From: Legionella sp. PC1000
GTDB taxonomy: Bacteria; Pseudomonadota; Gammaproteobacteria; Legionellales; Legionellaceae
Direction of reading: 5' to 3'
DNA: 64,000 bases
Assembly: GCF_014109805.1 (NCBI RefSeq)
Contig: NZ_CP059400.1
Location: 3,743,001 to 3,807,000, forward strand
Within the stretch, counting starts at the first letter, position 1; every line of letters begins with the position of its first letter. Under the pieces are notes generated by a model that did not search any database, was not told the origin of the DNA, and was given only the letters and a program-made list of their open reading frames with translations. Below, piece by piece: positions 32,473-41,534 of the stretch. The position numbers and the translations under genes were made by a program.

Positions 32473-34785
32473 CTAGACGATACAATAGGCAGCCTGAATT
32501 CGCTCATGGGCTTTTCCATCGTGTTTAGGTGCCAGTCTAGAGGTTAAAGTTTTTAATTTGCGACAACTATCAAGTACACTGTCTGCTGCTTGAAGTGCAT
32601 CAGGAAAACAATAGTTGATTTGTTTGCATTGATTAGCAAGTACAGGGATATTCTTCCAATAGCCAATATTTTTTGTATTGATTTTTTTAGAATCGAGTAA
32701 TTGTTTATAACAGAACAGTTCTAAAAATCTTTTTACCTTATCTTTGTCCGCTGTACGTTCAGTTATTTTATCAAAAATTTTACCTATATGTAGTTGCAAT
32801 TTTTCTTGTGTCGAAGGCAATTCTGTATGTTCAATAATAAATTCCGCTGCCGCTTTAAAAAAGGCAGAAAGCTCAGAACTTCCTTGAGGTTGTCTCTTCT
32901 GTTTGAAAAAAGTGGAAACTGGAGGCTTCTTTTTTCGCACGAATAAATCTAAAAACTCACTGTTTTTTAGAGTGGAATCTAACAATAATTTAAGTGTTGC
33001 ATATTTGCTATCATCGTTTTTGCTCTCTTTCATCGTAACAGAAGCGGCGATGTATAAAGTTGGATCTATGTTGGTCAAATGAGTCTTTGTTAATAATGCA
33101 ATGAATTCTTGATCACAAGGAACTTTTTCACATTCTTTTAAAAGTATTTTTCTTAGCGAGCCTTGGAAGACTGCAATGTATTCTGGATCATTTAAAATAG
33201 AATCATCCGTGATGATTTCTATAGATTGGGTAAATACTAATTTAAGTAGCGCGCTGCTGTTTTCTTTTTTTTCTCGGTTAAAATAATCATAAACATCACT
33301 AAAAAAATTGGGGTTGCTCGCCGCTTTTCTTATTAAATGGTTGAAAAATTCTTTTTTACCCGGGTCTTCGGAGGATAAGGCAACGATTTTCTCCGCCTCA
33401 TTCCTCAGCACTCGATAAAATATCTCAGGTTGTCGCATTTCGGCATTAATTGATATTTTTTTATATATATCTATTCTTGAATGAATATAATTTTTGATAG
33501 CAGCCCTATTCGCCTTACTCAACGCTTTATTCTCGTTAATTATTTTCTCGTAATCCCCTATCGCCTTGAATGCTTTCTGTAAGTTTTCAGATTTCCTGGT
33601 ATTACCGAAATAACAGTTAACTATTCCTTCCACCGATTTATCAAAAATATAATTAATTAATTGTCTCAGGTGAAAAAAATCATCGTCAGTATCTATATTG
33701 AATGGTTTATTTTTTAGATCTTTGCCTGATTGCAGCATAGGATTTATCAAATGCTGGATAGTGCTTAGGTTCCTCATTTCTATGGTGCACCATTTATAGA
33801 CCTCTTCAGGCAATCGTTCTTTTAACAGACCTTTTAAATTTGCCAGGACACAATTACCTATTTTTTGGGATTTTGAATGTTTGCCCAAGCTAAAACTGAA
33901 ACCCAAATCTTTTAGGGTCTTATCATATTGATCGTAAAATTTCTTATAGTCCTCTTCATTACCCTTTACTACTTCCAAGCTAGTAATTGTTTCAATGGCT
34001 GTTTTTAACTTATCTAAATCCAAGCCAGCGATATTGATGCGATAAACTAAATTATAAGTCGATCTTTGACCATTCCCACGGTTGCAATGTGTAATGACCA
34101 ATTGATTTTTTTCTTGATATATTTGGGTATAGATTGCATGGCCAGTGCAGTTATGCTCAATCGTTAAATCATTACCAGAAAGGAGCTTTTTAATTCGTTC
34201 TGAAGTAATTTCATTTTTATCCTCGATAACGATTTTTTTAATTGACTTATGAAACCGATTAAGAATGCTTTTGTATTCCTTTAACTCCGAAGCAGTATAT
34301 GTTTTTCCTTCTATTTTAATGTCTTGTGGGAGAACTTTTAGCAATAGTTTTACAAATTCTTCACTAGCTGCTTTAACAACTAACCCCTGTCTTCTAATAT
34401 GTTCTTTTTGATTAACCACTAAATCAATCCGATAACCATGAAACATAGTAGCCCAGAAGGCCAAGAAGTTTTTACTTTCGGCATCATTTACATCGCTTAC
34501 CCATTTTTTCTTTTGAGTGATCGTTTCATTTAATGCAGCTTTCTTTTTCGCTTTGCCTTTTTTTGTTTTTATTTTATTTAACTCTTCTTCGGCGTCAGTT
34601 ATCTCCTGCTTGACCCGGTCATAAGCCCCTGAAGCCGGTTTATCGAGATTCTGCCGTGCGAGATCTGTCCGCATGAACTCCTCAAATACATGAGTAAAAT
34701 CTACTATTTTTCCTACCGGTGGATTGGATACAACACCGGTCATCCTGCGCCTCTTTTTTTTGTAAACATCTTTTTTTGATTGCAT
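32473..34785 (-). CDS. Large effector candidate with protease-like His...Cys motif
   Basis: A 770-residue protein. I place the start at ATG 34785 because GGGAGAG precedes it; an in-frame ATG 57 bases upstream lacks such a site. The N-terminal 15 residues are strongly basic (KKKRRR). Residues 205-240 read TIEHNCTGHAIYTQIYQEKN, then LVITHCNRGNG. Residues 302-322 hold KHSKSQKIGNCVLANLKGLL. The order His216, Asn235 or His233, Gln307, Cys312 is that of clan CE peptidases and YopJ-like acetyltransferases. A long helical C-terminus follows. There is no signal peptide. The gene lies between the two copies of the 5alpha-reductase gene end, so it was probably inserted there. Confidence 0.55.
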   Translation of the reverse strand: MQSKKDVYKKKRRRMTGVVSNPPVGKIVDFTHVFEEFMRTDLARQNLDKPASGAYDRVKQEITDAEEELNKIKTKKGKAKKKAALNETITQKKKWVSDVNDAESKNFLAFWATMFHGYRIDLVVNQKEHIRRQGLVVKAASEEFVKLLLKVLPQDIKIEGKTYTASELKEYKSILNRFHKSIKKIVIEDKNEITSERIKKLLSGNDLTIEHNCTGHAIYTQIYQEKNQLVITHCNRGNGQRSTYNLVYRINIAGLDLDKLKTAIETITSLEVVKGNEEDYKKFYDQYDKTLKDLGFSFSLGKHSKSQKIGNCVLANLKGLLKERLPEEVYKWCTIEMRNLSTIQHLINPMLQSGKDLKNKPFNIDTDDDFFHLRQLINYIFDKSVEGIVNCYFGNTRKSENLQKAFKAIGDYEKIINENKALSKANRAAIKNYIHSRIDIYKKISINAEMRQPEIFYRVLRNEAEKIVALSSEDPGKKEFFNHLIRKAASNPNFFSDVYDYFNREKKENSSALLKLVFTQSIEIITDDSILNDPEYIAVFQGSLRKILLKECEKVPCDQEFIALLTKTHLTNIDPTLYIAASVTMKESKNDDSKYATLKLLLDSTLKNSEFLDLFVRKKKPPVSTFFKQKRQPQGSSELSAFFKAAAEFIIEHTELPSTQEKLQLHIGKIFDKITERTADKDKVKRFLELFCYKQLLDSKKINTKNIGYWKNIPVLANQCKQINYCFPDALQAADSVLDSCRKLKTLTSRLAPKHDGKAHERIQAAYCIV

Positions 34786-34972
34786 ATACTGACTCTCCCA
34801 ATGAGTTGTTTTATAGCAATACATAGTTAATAGATATAACACATACAGTTACATTGTAAATCCAATTTCACGAAGTTCAATCATGTTGTACTAATACTTT
34901 AATTAGAAATTTGAGTGCATGGGGTCAGGCCTTGAATTTTGAATTAGGTAAGCACAAGAAATAAAAGAAAGC
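34786..34972. other. Intergenic sequence with a single REP-like arm
   Basis: GGGGTCAGGCCTTGAATTTT at 34921-34940 is one arm of the repeat found as a pair at 7814-7888. The remaining sequence is AT-rich and contains the effector gene's promoter region. Confidence 0.5.
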
Positions 34973-35146
34973 GTAGGTCGGGTCGTTTTGACCTGAGGTA
35001 GCGTCAGTTTTTTGATGAAAACCCACACAAATTTTTTCGCCTACGTACCGCGCATAAAGTGCAGTACATAGAGAAATTTAAGCAGTACGTAGAGAAATTT
35101 AAAATGAAAAAGTGACGATACCTCAGGTCAAAACGACCCAACCTAC
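34973..35146. mobile_element. MITE-like element with terminal inverted repeats
   Basis: A 174-base element with about 40-base terminal inverted repeats. The left end reads GTAGGTCGGGTCGTTTTGAC and the right end is its near complement, GTCAAAACGACCCAACCTAC. The interior has CTACGTACCGCGCATAAAG and two copies of a GTACGTAGAGAAATTTAA-like sub-repeat. It encodes no protein. The same ends and core make up the tandem array at 51795-52283 and the scrambled copy at 11490-11695. It abuts the relic of the 5alpha-reductase gene end at 35153. Confidence 0.75.
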
Positions 35147-35152
35147 TTCGCT

Positions 35153-35188
35153 AAGGAAAGAAAAGCGCTTATTCCGTTTCTTCTATAA
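35153..35188 (+). pseudogene. Relic: last 11 codons and stop of a 5alpha-reductase gene
   Basis: This stretch translates to KERKALIPFLL and a TAA stop. It matches the end of the intact steroid 5alpha-reductase-like gene (32294-32329, ending TGA) at every amino acid, with differences only at third positions and in the stop codon. Including two flanking bases, 33 of 34 bases match. It begins right at the end of the MITE-like element and runs toward the hairpin at 35201-35230. It is best read as the surviving 3' end of a second or ancestral copy of the gene. Confidence 0.8.
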
Positions 35189-35200
35189 TCAGACTTTAAG

Positions 35201-35233
35201 AAGAGTGGCATTATGACAATGCCACTCTTTTCA
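35201..35233 (+). terminator. Strong hairpin terminator
   Basis: A perfect 12-base-pair stem (AAGAGTGGCATT, loop ATGAC, AATGCCACTCTT) is followed by TTCAT, giving a TTTT run on the plus strand. The T-run orientation fits a gene reading rightwards, namely the 5alpha-reductase whose relic end lies 12 bases upstream. Today it mainly sits past the stop of the autotransporter gene reading leftwards, and could stop both. Confidence 0.75.
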
Positions 35234-35256
35234 TAACTACCTCTATTTCATATCCT

Positions 35257-38200
35257 CTAATCCCCTATCCAACTCAGCGTACCTGATACCCCATTATCTT
35301 CTACTTCCCTGGCGAACTGCCCCATGTAGGCAAGCCTGAAATTAAGGTTTTTACGGGGGATGTCCGTATCTAAACCAACATCCAGCACGAAGGAATCTTT
35401 GGCAATAGGGGCTCCTTGAATCACAAAGGGGATGCCGCCGCTGACAAAATTAAAGGTCGACTTAATTGCAGTGTCGTCATAGGCGTGGCGCCAGGCGAGC
35501 ATGGCTCGTTCATGAATCGCAGCTACATCAATAAAGGAGAGTAACATGGCTTGTCTGGCGCCCAAACTTGAGTAAAACATATTCGCTGAATTATCCCCTC
35601 TTAAGGCCGCAGCGCCTCCGGTTTCTCGCCATGCACCTGAATCCACATCCACATAGGCAATCCCCACAAAAGGTTCTAGGTTCATTTGCCTGAAATGGGT
35701 TTGATAACCAAGTTCCGCAAAGCCCTGGGCGGTATGGCCATTGACGTCAGACCTAAGGTTATTGAAAAATCCGGGAAAGCTTACATCCCGGGTCATATCC
35801 AGCTGATGCCAGGTGTATACCGCACCGGCTTTAGCGACCCATGGGTGAAATTGCTTACCAGCATAAACTCCTAGAGAGTAATCATCACTACGGGCATCAG
35901 ATGCTCGATGATCAATATCGACCTTGCTGCGGCTATAGCCTCCTAATACTCCTAATCGCACAGGGCCAAATTCACGGTCTGCACCGATAAATAAGCCGCC
36001 GATATTTCGCGATACCTGCGCTGCATTACCATCAGACTCAATATGCCCCCAGCTGCCAAATGCCTGGCCCCACAATGCCGTACCACCAGGAGTTAACACC
36101 ACAGGGTTGCCAAATTTGTCTTTTTCTGCAGTCACTTGGGGCATAAATGCTTGGGTTAAGCGGTTTAAAGTGGCGTTGCGTACATACCGGCTGTCTTCTA
36201 TCCAGGAACCCAGGATAGAGGCATGTGCTTCACCGGAAAGAGCATTAAAAGCTTGTTGAGCTTGAGAAGCACTCGTTAGATTTAAGATCGCATTATAGAC
36301 TGGATTACCCAATCCTAGAGATTGGGCGGCATTGGCTACGGCTGCTTGATTAAGCGTAGTTGCAAAGTCGGCAAAGGCAGACGCCAATCGGGATAGTATC
36401 AAATATACATTATTGCTATCGTAATCTAATAAATACGCTAAAAACAAGGTTGGAGGTGGTAATAGGGCATCATAGGTGCCGCTTAAACCACCGGCGGCCG
36501 ACAAAATCGTGTAACGAAGCCCTGGAGTATAAGTACCCGGTTCTTGTATGACCAGAACAGTTCCACCATTTATCAAAGCACTGCCCGTAACCGCAATGAG
36601 GTCGCTATTGCCCTGAGCATTTATTTCCACCTCATAGATAGATCCCGTACTTTGACTATAATTGCCATTGATAGATAAGGTACCAATAGAATTTCCTGGG
36701 GCAATAGTGCCATCCACTTGCAAAGAACCCACACTCCCTGTTCCCATCAAGCGGCCATTGCTGCTTACCCGAAGCGAACCGCCTAATTGCCCATTCACTC
36801 GCAAGGTCCCTTCCTGTATGGTAGTGTGTCCAGCAAAGGCACTGCTGTCGCCAGTTAATGCGACTTCACCGATACCTTGCTTGACTAAATTTCCATTTTG
36901 CTGAAACATTCCCTGAAACACCGTAGAGTTTTCTGTTCCAAAAGCGAGGCTGCCCAGCACGTCCACAACACTGCCCGCCACGCCACTTAAATCTTGTATC
37001 GTTTGAGCACTCAACAAGCCAATATCTAACACCGCAGAACTGCCAATTAAGCTTACGCCAGAACTTGAAGCAATGCTGCCCGTAGGCCCTAAAGACAAGG
37101 TGCCATCCGCAATGTATGTTTCTGCAGTATAGGTATTGATGCCATTGAGCACCAAAGTGCTACCCCCGATTTTAGTAAGCAACCCATTGCCACTGATAGT
37201 CCCGTTTAAGATCAGGTCAGCTTGTGTATCAAAGATGCCGCCTCCGGCTCCTAAATTGACGTTACGACTGCTGGAAAAAGAAAGCGTATTGCGCAAAGCG
37301 CCGCCATTCATTGATAGATTGCCTAAAGCATTTCCTAAGTTTGCATCCTGGGAGACTGACAACACGCCGCCTTGAATACCTGTGCCTCCTGTATAGGTAT
37401 TTACTCCCTCGAGGACTACCACTCCATTGCCGTTTTTTAAAATGCTTCCAACACCAATGCCATCCCCTAACACGGCATCTAAACCAAATGTATCACCCAC
37501 ATCAAGGGCCGCCAGAGTCACTTGGCCATTGAGTGCAACGCCATTATCTGCCGTAATCGTTAGATGAGTACTCCCTCCGTTTTCAAATAGACCAGAACCA
37601 CCCCCCAGAGCCTGACTGCTGCTACCGCCGCGAATGATGCTGCCATTTTCAAATGTAACAGTCGATGTTTGCGCACTAATGGTATTATTGCCCCCCGCCA
37701 CCAAAGAAGCGCCCATTCCCAAGGTAAACGAACCAGTGCCAGGAAGGGCAATAGTACCATCCGTCACTCCTAAACTGCCGTCAGTGTTGTAGAGATAAAG
37801 CCTGCCGCCATTGATAGTGAAATCCACTTCGAGCGCCGAGGTAAAATTAGAATCCCCACCCAGTGCCCAAACACCAGATCCAGTTTGGGTTATATGGGTA
37901 GAATGGGTGGGGGAGAGAGCCTCCCGAATAGGGTCTCTCATGTCAAGTAAGGCGTTATTTTGGTTATCGATGTTCAATGTGGTGAGACCCACCCCAAAAA
38001 AAGTAATGGAGTTTCGGCCCGAGTTGTCAGTATTGCCGTTAAAGAGTGAAGTATTACCCGTGGTGGTATTGAGATTAACTGTACCATTAAGGCTAGCTAT
38101 CGCTCCGCCAAACGACGCATCGTTGTTGGTAAAAGAGCTATCGGTAATAGTGAGGATTCCTGTATTATTAAAAATCGCCCCACCCGAGCCTGTTGTACTA

Positions 38201-38832
38201 TTATTGTTAAAAGAACTATTGTTAATAATTGCGGTGCTGCCTCCATTAAATATTGCCCCACCAGAGCCATTCGTTGCAGTATTATTGCTAAAAGTACTAT
38301 TGTTAATAATTGCTAATGCATTGAAGCCTGCATTAGAAATCGCTCCACCAGAACCATTTGTTGCGTGATTATCGTTAAAAATACTGTTGTTAATTAATGC
38401 AGTGCCTGCATTAGAAATCGCTCCGGCAGAAGTGCTTGTATTCATATTAAAATTGGCGACTCCACCATCAATACTTTGAATTGTCAGCATTCCTCCATCA
38501 TTTACACGAATTGCTCCGCCACCGAGGTTATTAAAGTTAAGAATCTGTAGCGTAATCCCATCAATGGCGAGAGTGGTGTTCTGTCCAGCATTGAGGATCA
38601 GCTTGGACGTACCTGGAACGGTCGCATCAATATTATCACCCGCTGTATTATAAATCGCATCAGTTCCAGGCGGAGGAAACGTTGCGGCATGAACATGAAG
38701 AGAAGGAAGAGTGATTAAAGATGCCGAAAAGAAAAGGCAGAGAGGTATTCTGTTTTTTTTATATGAGGATAAAAAGGGTTTTTGATGGCTTTGAATAAGA
38801 CGAGTTATTGTATTTAATGTCAATGTATTCAT
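35257..38832 (-). CDS. Autotransporter with Pmp-like repeats
   Basis: A 1191-residue outer membrane autotransporter. An extended signal peptide (basic region to residue 28, hydrophobic CLFFSASLITLPSLHVHA) ends near residue 49. Residues about 130-270 repeat GSGGAI and N-x-S-x-F-x-x-N motifs, such as GGAISNAG and STFSNNTATNGSGGAIFNGG, as in chlamydial polymorphic membrane proteins. Beta-helix repeats of the autotransporter-associated type (GGTGIQGGVLSVSQD; LVLNGINTYTAETYIADGTL) follow to about 720. The last 280 residues form the beta-barrel (ALWGQAFGSWGHIESDG, YSLGVYAGKQF), ending GTLSWIGD. An AAGGACA ribosome binding site precedes the ATG. It is probably an adhesin or other surface protein. 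Confidence 0.9.
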   Translation of the reverse strand: MNTLTLNTITRLIQSHQKPFLSSYKKNRIPLCLFFSASLITLPSLHVHAATFPPPGTDAIYNTAGDNIDATVPGTSKLILNAGQNTTLAIDGITLQILNFNNLGGGAIRVNDGGMLTIQSIDGGVANFNMNTSTSAGAISNAGTALINNSIFNDNHATNGSGGAISNAGFNALAIINNSTFSNNTATNGSGGAIFNGGSTAIINNSSFNNNSTTGSGGAIFNNTGILTITDSSFTNNDASFGGAIASLNGTVNLNTTTGNTSLFNGNTDNSGRNSITFFGVGLTTLNIDNQNNALLDMRDPIREALSPTHSTHITQTGSGVWALGGDSNFTSALEVDFTINGGRLYLYNTDGSLGVTDGTIALPGTGSFTLGMGASLVAGGNNTISAQTSTVTFENGSIIRGGSSSQALGGGSGLFENGGSTHLTITADNGVALNGQVTLAALDVGDTFGLDAVLGDGIGVGSILKNGNGVVVLEGVNTYTGGTGIQGGVLSVSQDANLGNALGNLSMNGGALRNTLSFSSSRNVNLGAGGGIFDTQADLILNGTISGNGLLTKIGGSTLVLNGINTYTAETYIADGTLSLGPTGSIASSSGVSLIGSSAVLDIGLLSAQTIQDLSGVAGSVVDVLGSLAFGTENSTVFQGMFQQNGNLVKQGIGEVALTGDSSAFAGHTTIQEGTLRVNGQLGGSLRVSSNGRLMGTGSVGSLQVDGTIAPGNSIGTLSINGNYSQSTGSIYEVEINAQGNSDLIAVTGSALINGGTVLVIQEPGTYTPGLRYTILSAAGGLSGTYDALLPPPTLFLAYLLDYDSNNVYLILSRLASAFADFATTLNQAAVANAAQSLGLGNPVYNAILNLTSASQAQQAFNALSGEAHASILGSWIEDSRYVRNATLNRLTQAFMPQVTAEKDKFGNPVVLTPGGTALWGQAFGSWGHIESDGNAAQVSRNIGGLFIGADREFGPVRLGVLGGYSRSKVDIDHRASDARSDDYSLGVYAGKQFHPWVAKAGAVYTWHQLDMTRDVSFPGFFNNLRSDVNGHTAQGFAELGYQTHFRQMNLEPFVGIAYVDVDSGAWRETGGAAALRGDNSANMFYSSLGARQAMLLSFIDVAAIHERAMLAWRHAYDDTAIKSTFNFVSGGIPFVIQGAPIAKDSFVLDVGLDTDIPRKNLNFRLAYMGQFAREVEDNGVSGTLSWIGD

Positions 38833-39108
38833 AGGGGGCCTATGTCCTTATAGTATTGAAATGGTCACCTTGTTTGTGCATTGTTACTGGCTTTCGATGT
38901 TATCCCTATGACCATACTTCATGCATCGAATGGACGTCATTGACCAACAAAAACAATGCAGTATTACAGTCGATAATATCACTATTTTTGGAGCTCTGTC
39001 GTCTAAACTTTTGATTTGTTTGAACAAGTTAGATAGTACCTGAAAACATTGACACATAACCGATTCAGAATACACTGGAGATACAGAATCATGAGGAGAA
39101 GAACTCGA

Positions 39109-39537
39109 ATGGAAACCCTGCATTTTTCAATTAATATTAATGCCTCCAAGGAAAAAGTCTGGAACATACTTTGGGGAGACAAAACCTTTACGGATTGGAC
39201 TCATGTTTTTGCTGAAGGTTCTTATGCTGTGAGTGATTGGCGGGAAGGCAGCAGAATACAGTTTATTGATCCAAAGAGTAACAATGGCATGTCGAGCGTC
39301 ATTGAGAAAAAAATTCCTAATGAGTTTATGTCGTTTAAGCATCTGGCTGAGATAATCAATGGGGAGGAACAATCCCCCAAAGAATGGTCCGGAGCTTTAG
39401 AGGATTATACCCTCAAAGAAAAGGACGGGGTGACCACATTGACTGTTCGTTTAGATACGTCGGAAGAATGGAAAAAAATGTTTGAGGATAAATTTCCAAA
39501 AGCATTGCAGAAAGTAAAAGAGCTTTCAGAAAAATAA
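39109..39537 (+). CDS. SRPBCC (AHSA1/START-like) domain protein
   Basis: A 142-residue cytosolic protein starting at ATG 39109 after GAGGAGAAG; an earlier in-frame ATG lies within that site. It has the Bet v1/AHSA1 helix-grip outline: an opening strand METLHFSINI, the helix ASKEKVWNILWGDKTFTDW, strands ending in GMSSVIEKKIPNEFMSF, and a long closing helix DKFPKALQKVKELSE. Such proteins bind hydrophobic ligands or serve as Hsp90 co-activator-like folds. The ligand is unknown. A repeat copy (39555-39620) follows immediately. Confidence 0.82.
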   Translation: METLHFSININASKEKVWNILWGDKTFTDWTHVFAEGSYAVSDWREGSRIQFIDPKSNNGMSSVIEKKIPNEFMSFKHLAEIINGEEQSPKEWSGALEDYTLKEKDGVTTLTVRLDTSEEWKKMFEDKFPKALQKVKELSEK

Positions 39538-39554
39538 TTGAGAAGAATCAGTAA

Positions 39555-39620
39555 GCGTAGGTCGGGCCTTGGCCCGACGATTCCTTTGATTTAAAAAAGT
39601 GAAGAAAGAGATACATAAAG
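39555..39620. repeat. Direct repeat copy A flanking the DUF763 gene
   Basis: The copy begins GCGTAGGTCGGGCCTTGGCC with a palindromic GTCGGGCCTTGGCCCGAC, then runs on as CGATTCCTTTGATTT and ends TGAAGAAAGAGATACATAAAG. Copy B at 41009-41078 matches it with a few changes. The two lie in the same orientation on either side of the DUF763 gene. Confidence 0.75.
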
Positions 39621-39627
39621 CATTTAC

Positions 39628-40860
39628 TTAAGACTCAGGCTGTATGTCATCACTACGTTCAAACCCCAATACACTTCGGCCACCATACATCCAGGAGACT
39701 TCTTTTTCATGCTTAATGATGTCTTCTACTGAGGGTCCACTGATAATATGTTGTTCAAGTTCCCGAGCTTGTTGATCCAATCGTTTAATCGCATCTAATT
39801 TTTCTTTTTGCCCTAGGGCCGCTTTTTGAATCGCCGTTTTTAAAACCCCTATCGTTTCGTCATACACTTTAATGGGAACAGGAAAGGGATGGCGGTCTTT
39901 CCCTCCCAGAGCTATGGAAAATCGAGCTGGATCGGAAAACCGGTAAGGTGCCCCATGAATGACCTCAGCTACCATCGCTAAGGTGAGAATGGTTCGAGCA
40001 CCGACTTTAGGGGTTAAAAGAAGCTCAGAGAAGTCTTTGGGGCCACACTCGATAGCTGCCGCAATATTACCATGCAAACGTCGTAATGAAATATTTTCAG
40101 GGCGGACATCGTGATGGGTTGGCATATCGAGATGCGGCACGCTTAAGCACTGAGGTAAAGGTTTAGAAGCTTCGGCTATAATGCGTTCCGGCGAAAGTGT
40201 TTGCAAAATCTCAAGCTGCTTATAATGGGAGAGTTGAGCCCGCTCATCTGTCAGGTTAATGATACTGCCTTGAGGGCGTCCTTCTATAGCTGCATGCGGA
40301 GCAATAACAAAACTTTGTAGTCCTTCCGATAGCCAATGATATCGTCGTGCTTGCTTATTAGCCGTATTCATTCCCTGCTGAATAACCGTCCATTTTCCAT
40401 CATCAGCTACTATAAAGCTATGCAAGTAAAGGTCGTAGCCATCTTGAATGGCCGCACTATCTACCTTTGCTACTAGTCGACTGGTCTGAGCGAGTTCCGT
40501 CCCGTCAAAACCCACATCCGAACCAATCGCAACAAGCTCGTGGGGTGTATTGCGCGAGTATTTGCCTCTTCCACCACACACGTGCAATCCTAATTCTTTA
40601 GACAAAGGACTTAATCCTCGTTTTAAAGCGCCTATCACACTGGTGGTAATACCTGAGGAATGCCAATCCATGCCCATGAGACTACCAAAAGACTGAAACC
40701 AAAACGGGTTGGCTAAACGACGTAACAATTCGTCACGTCCATAATGGAGGATAATGGCTTGGCTTATGATAGCACCCAATTTAGTCATGCGTTCGGCGAG
40801 CCATGTTGGCACACGACCATAATGTAAGGGTAAATTAGCAGTTCCAGTTTTTTGAGTCAT
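39628..40860 (-). CDS. DUF763 family protein
   Basis: A 410-residue protein with the DUF763 opening GTANLPLHYGRVPTWLAERM, followed by GMDWHSSGITTSV, KGLGLHVCGG-like sequence (ELGLHVCGGRG) and SRLVAKVDSAAIQDGYDLYL. These are strongly conserved in archaeal and bacterial members. The C-terminal third has GARTILTLAMVAEVIHGAPY, a helix-hairpin-helix-like stretch often associated with DNA binding. The function of the family is not established; some annotations suggest a nucleic-acid role. Flanking direct repeats, and a palindrome over its promoter at 40888-40907, suggest it came in as a unit and is regulated locally. Confidence 0.85.
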   Translation of the reverse strand: MTQKTGTANLPLHYGRVPTWLAERMTKLGAIISQAIILHYGRDELLRRLANPFWFQSFGSLMGMDWHSSGITTSVIGALKRGLSPLSKELGLHVCGGRGKYSRNTPHELVAIGSDVGFDGTELAQTSRLVAKVDSAAIQDGYDLYLHSFIVADDGKWTVIQQGMNTANKQARRYHWLSEGLQSFVIAPHAAIEGRPQGSIINLTDERAQLSHYKQLEILQTLSPERIIAEASKPLPQCLSVPHLDMPTHHDVRPENISLRRLHGNIAAAIECGPKDFSELLLTPKVGARTILTLAMVAEVIHGAPYRFSDPARFSIALGGKDRHPFPVPIKVYDETIGVLKTAIQKAALGQKEKLDAIKRLDQQARELEQHIISGPSVEDIIKHEKEVSWMYGGRSVLGFERSDDIQPES

Positions 40861-40887
40861 AATCTTTATAAGTATAGTGCTTGTTAC

Positions 40888-40907
40888 AATTGAGCATTTT
40901 GCTCAAT
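40888..40907 (-). promoter_or_regulatory. Palindromic operator-like site before the DUF763 gene
   Basis: AATTGAGCATTTTGCTCAAT is a nearly perfect palindrome (TTGAGC, AAAAT spacer, GCTCAA) centred about 38 bases before the start codon. On the minus strand it is followed by a TATACT -10-like box near the start codon, so a protein bound here would cover the -35 region. Confidence 0.5.
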
Positions 40908-41008
40908 TAAAATTTATATGATTTATTTTAAAGCATAGTGGATGTATAAGAAAGGCGACCTGGGTTTCAGTAGAAATCAGGGGCTTGGGGAGTAATGCTC
41001 TACTTCTC

Positions 41009-41078
41009 AAGCGTAGGTCGGGCCTTGGCCCGACGATTCCTTTGATTTTAAAAAATGAAGAAAGAGATATATAAAGAA
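41009..41078. repeat. Direct repeat copy B flanking the DUF763 gene
   Basis: This is the second copy of the repeat at 39555-39620, in the same orientation and with the same palindromic GTCGGGCCTTGGCCCGAC. Differences are mostly single bases in the A-rich part (ATTTTAAAAAATGAAG for ATTTAAAAAAGTGAAG) and near the end (ATATATAAAG for ATACATAAAG). Confidence 0.75.
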
Positions 41079-41084
41079 TAAAAT

Positions 41085-41246
41085 TTATTGAAAAACACAA
41101 TCAACACGATTCAACGCAGACTCAGCCAAATCTAACGCCATTTGAAAGGATTCGCCCTCAGTTATAACCGCGCACAACAGGTTGTCATAACCTTGAGGGG
41201 GAACTTTAACCACATCATTTACCTGTCGTAACAGTTTAAAATCCAT
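41085..41246 (-). CDS. Short gene or C-terminal gene remnant
   Basis: A 53-residue frame from ATG 41246 (MDFKLLRQVNDVVKVPPQGY) through CAVITEGESFQMALDLAESA to LNRVDCVFQ. The frame stays open upstream of the ATG without a better start (a hydrophobic LILINTFLPLASG precedes it), so this may be the end of a longer lost gene. No ribosome binding site is evident. The family is not recognised. It starts just outside repeat copy B, which may mark the breakpoint that removed the rest. Confidence 0.3.
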   Translation of the reverse strand: MDFKLLRQVNDVVKVPPQGYDNLLCAVITEGESFQMALDLAESALNRVDCVFQ

Positions 41247-41534
41247 TCCAGAGGCTAAGGGTAGAAAGGTATTTATCAGAATTAAGATGAGCTGAGGGAT
41301 TGAGTTGTCATGTTGTTTTCTATTACAGAAGAATGAAGTGTCGCAACACTGATGCGCACTTAATATGACATAGATTGCTTCTATTTAAATCTGATTATCA
41401 CAGTAATCAGACTTAGTATACTTTCCAGCGCGCACCACAAATGCCCTACTCTCACAATATGAAAATATCTTTGGAACGCTGTAATCCTACTTGATATTCA
41501 CCTACTTTTACTAGAACCTGAGTGTATAGAAATG
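41247..41534. other. Intergenic sequence, nothing clear
   Basis: About 290 bases lie between the gene remnant and the S4-domain gene. The stretch is AT-rich, without a convincing reading frame, hairpin or repeat. Confidence 0.35.

Noticed and set aside
35686..38368. Several long plus-strand frames inside the autotransporter gene
   Set aside because: They are antisense shadows of a repetitive, Gly/Asn-rich gene whose low stop frequency on the other strand creates open frames. None has a ribosome binding site or recognisable motifs.
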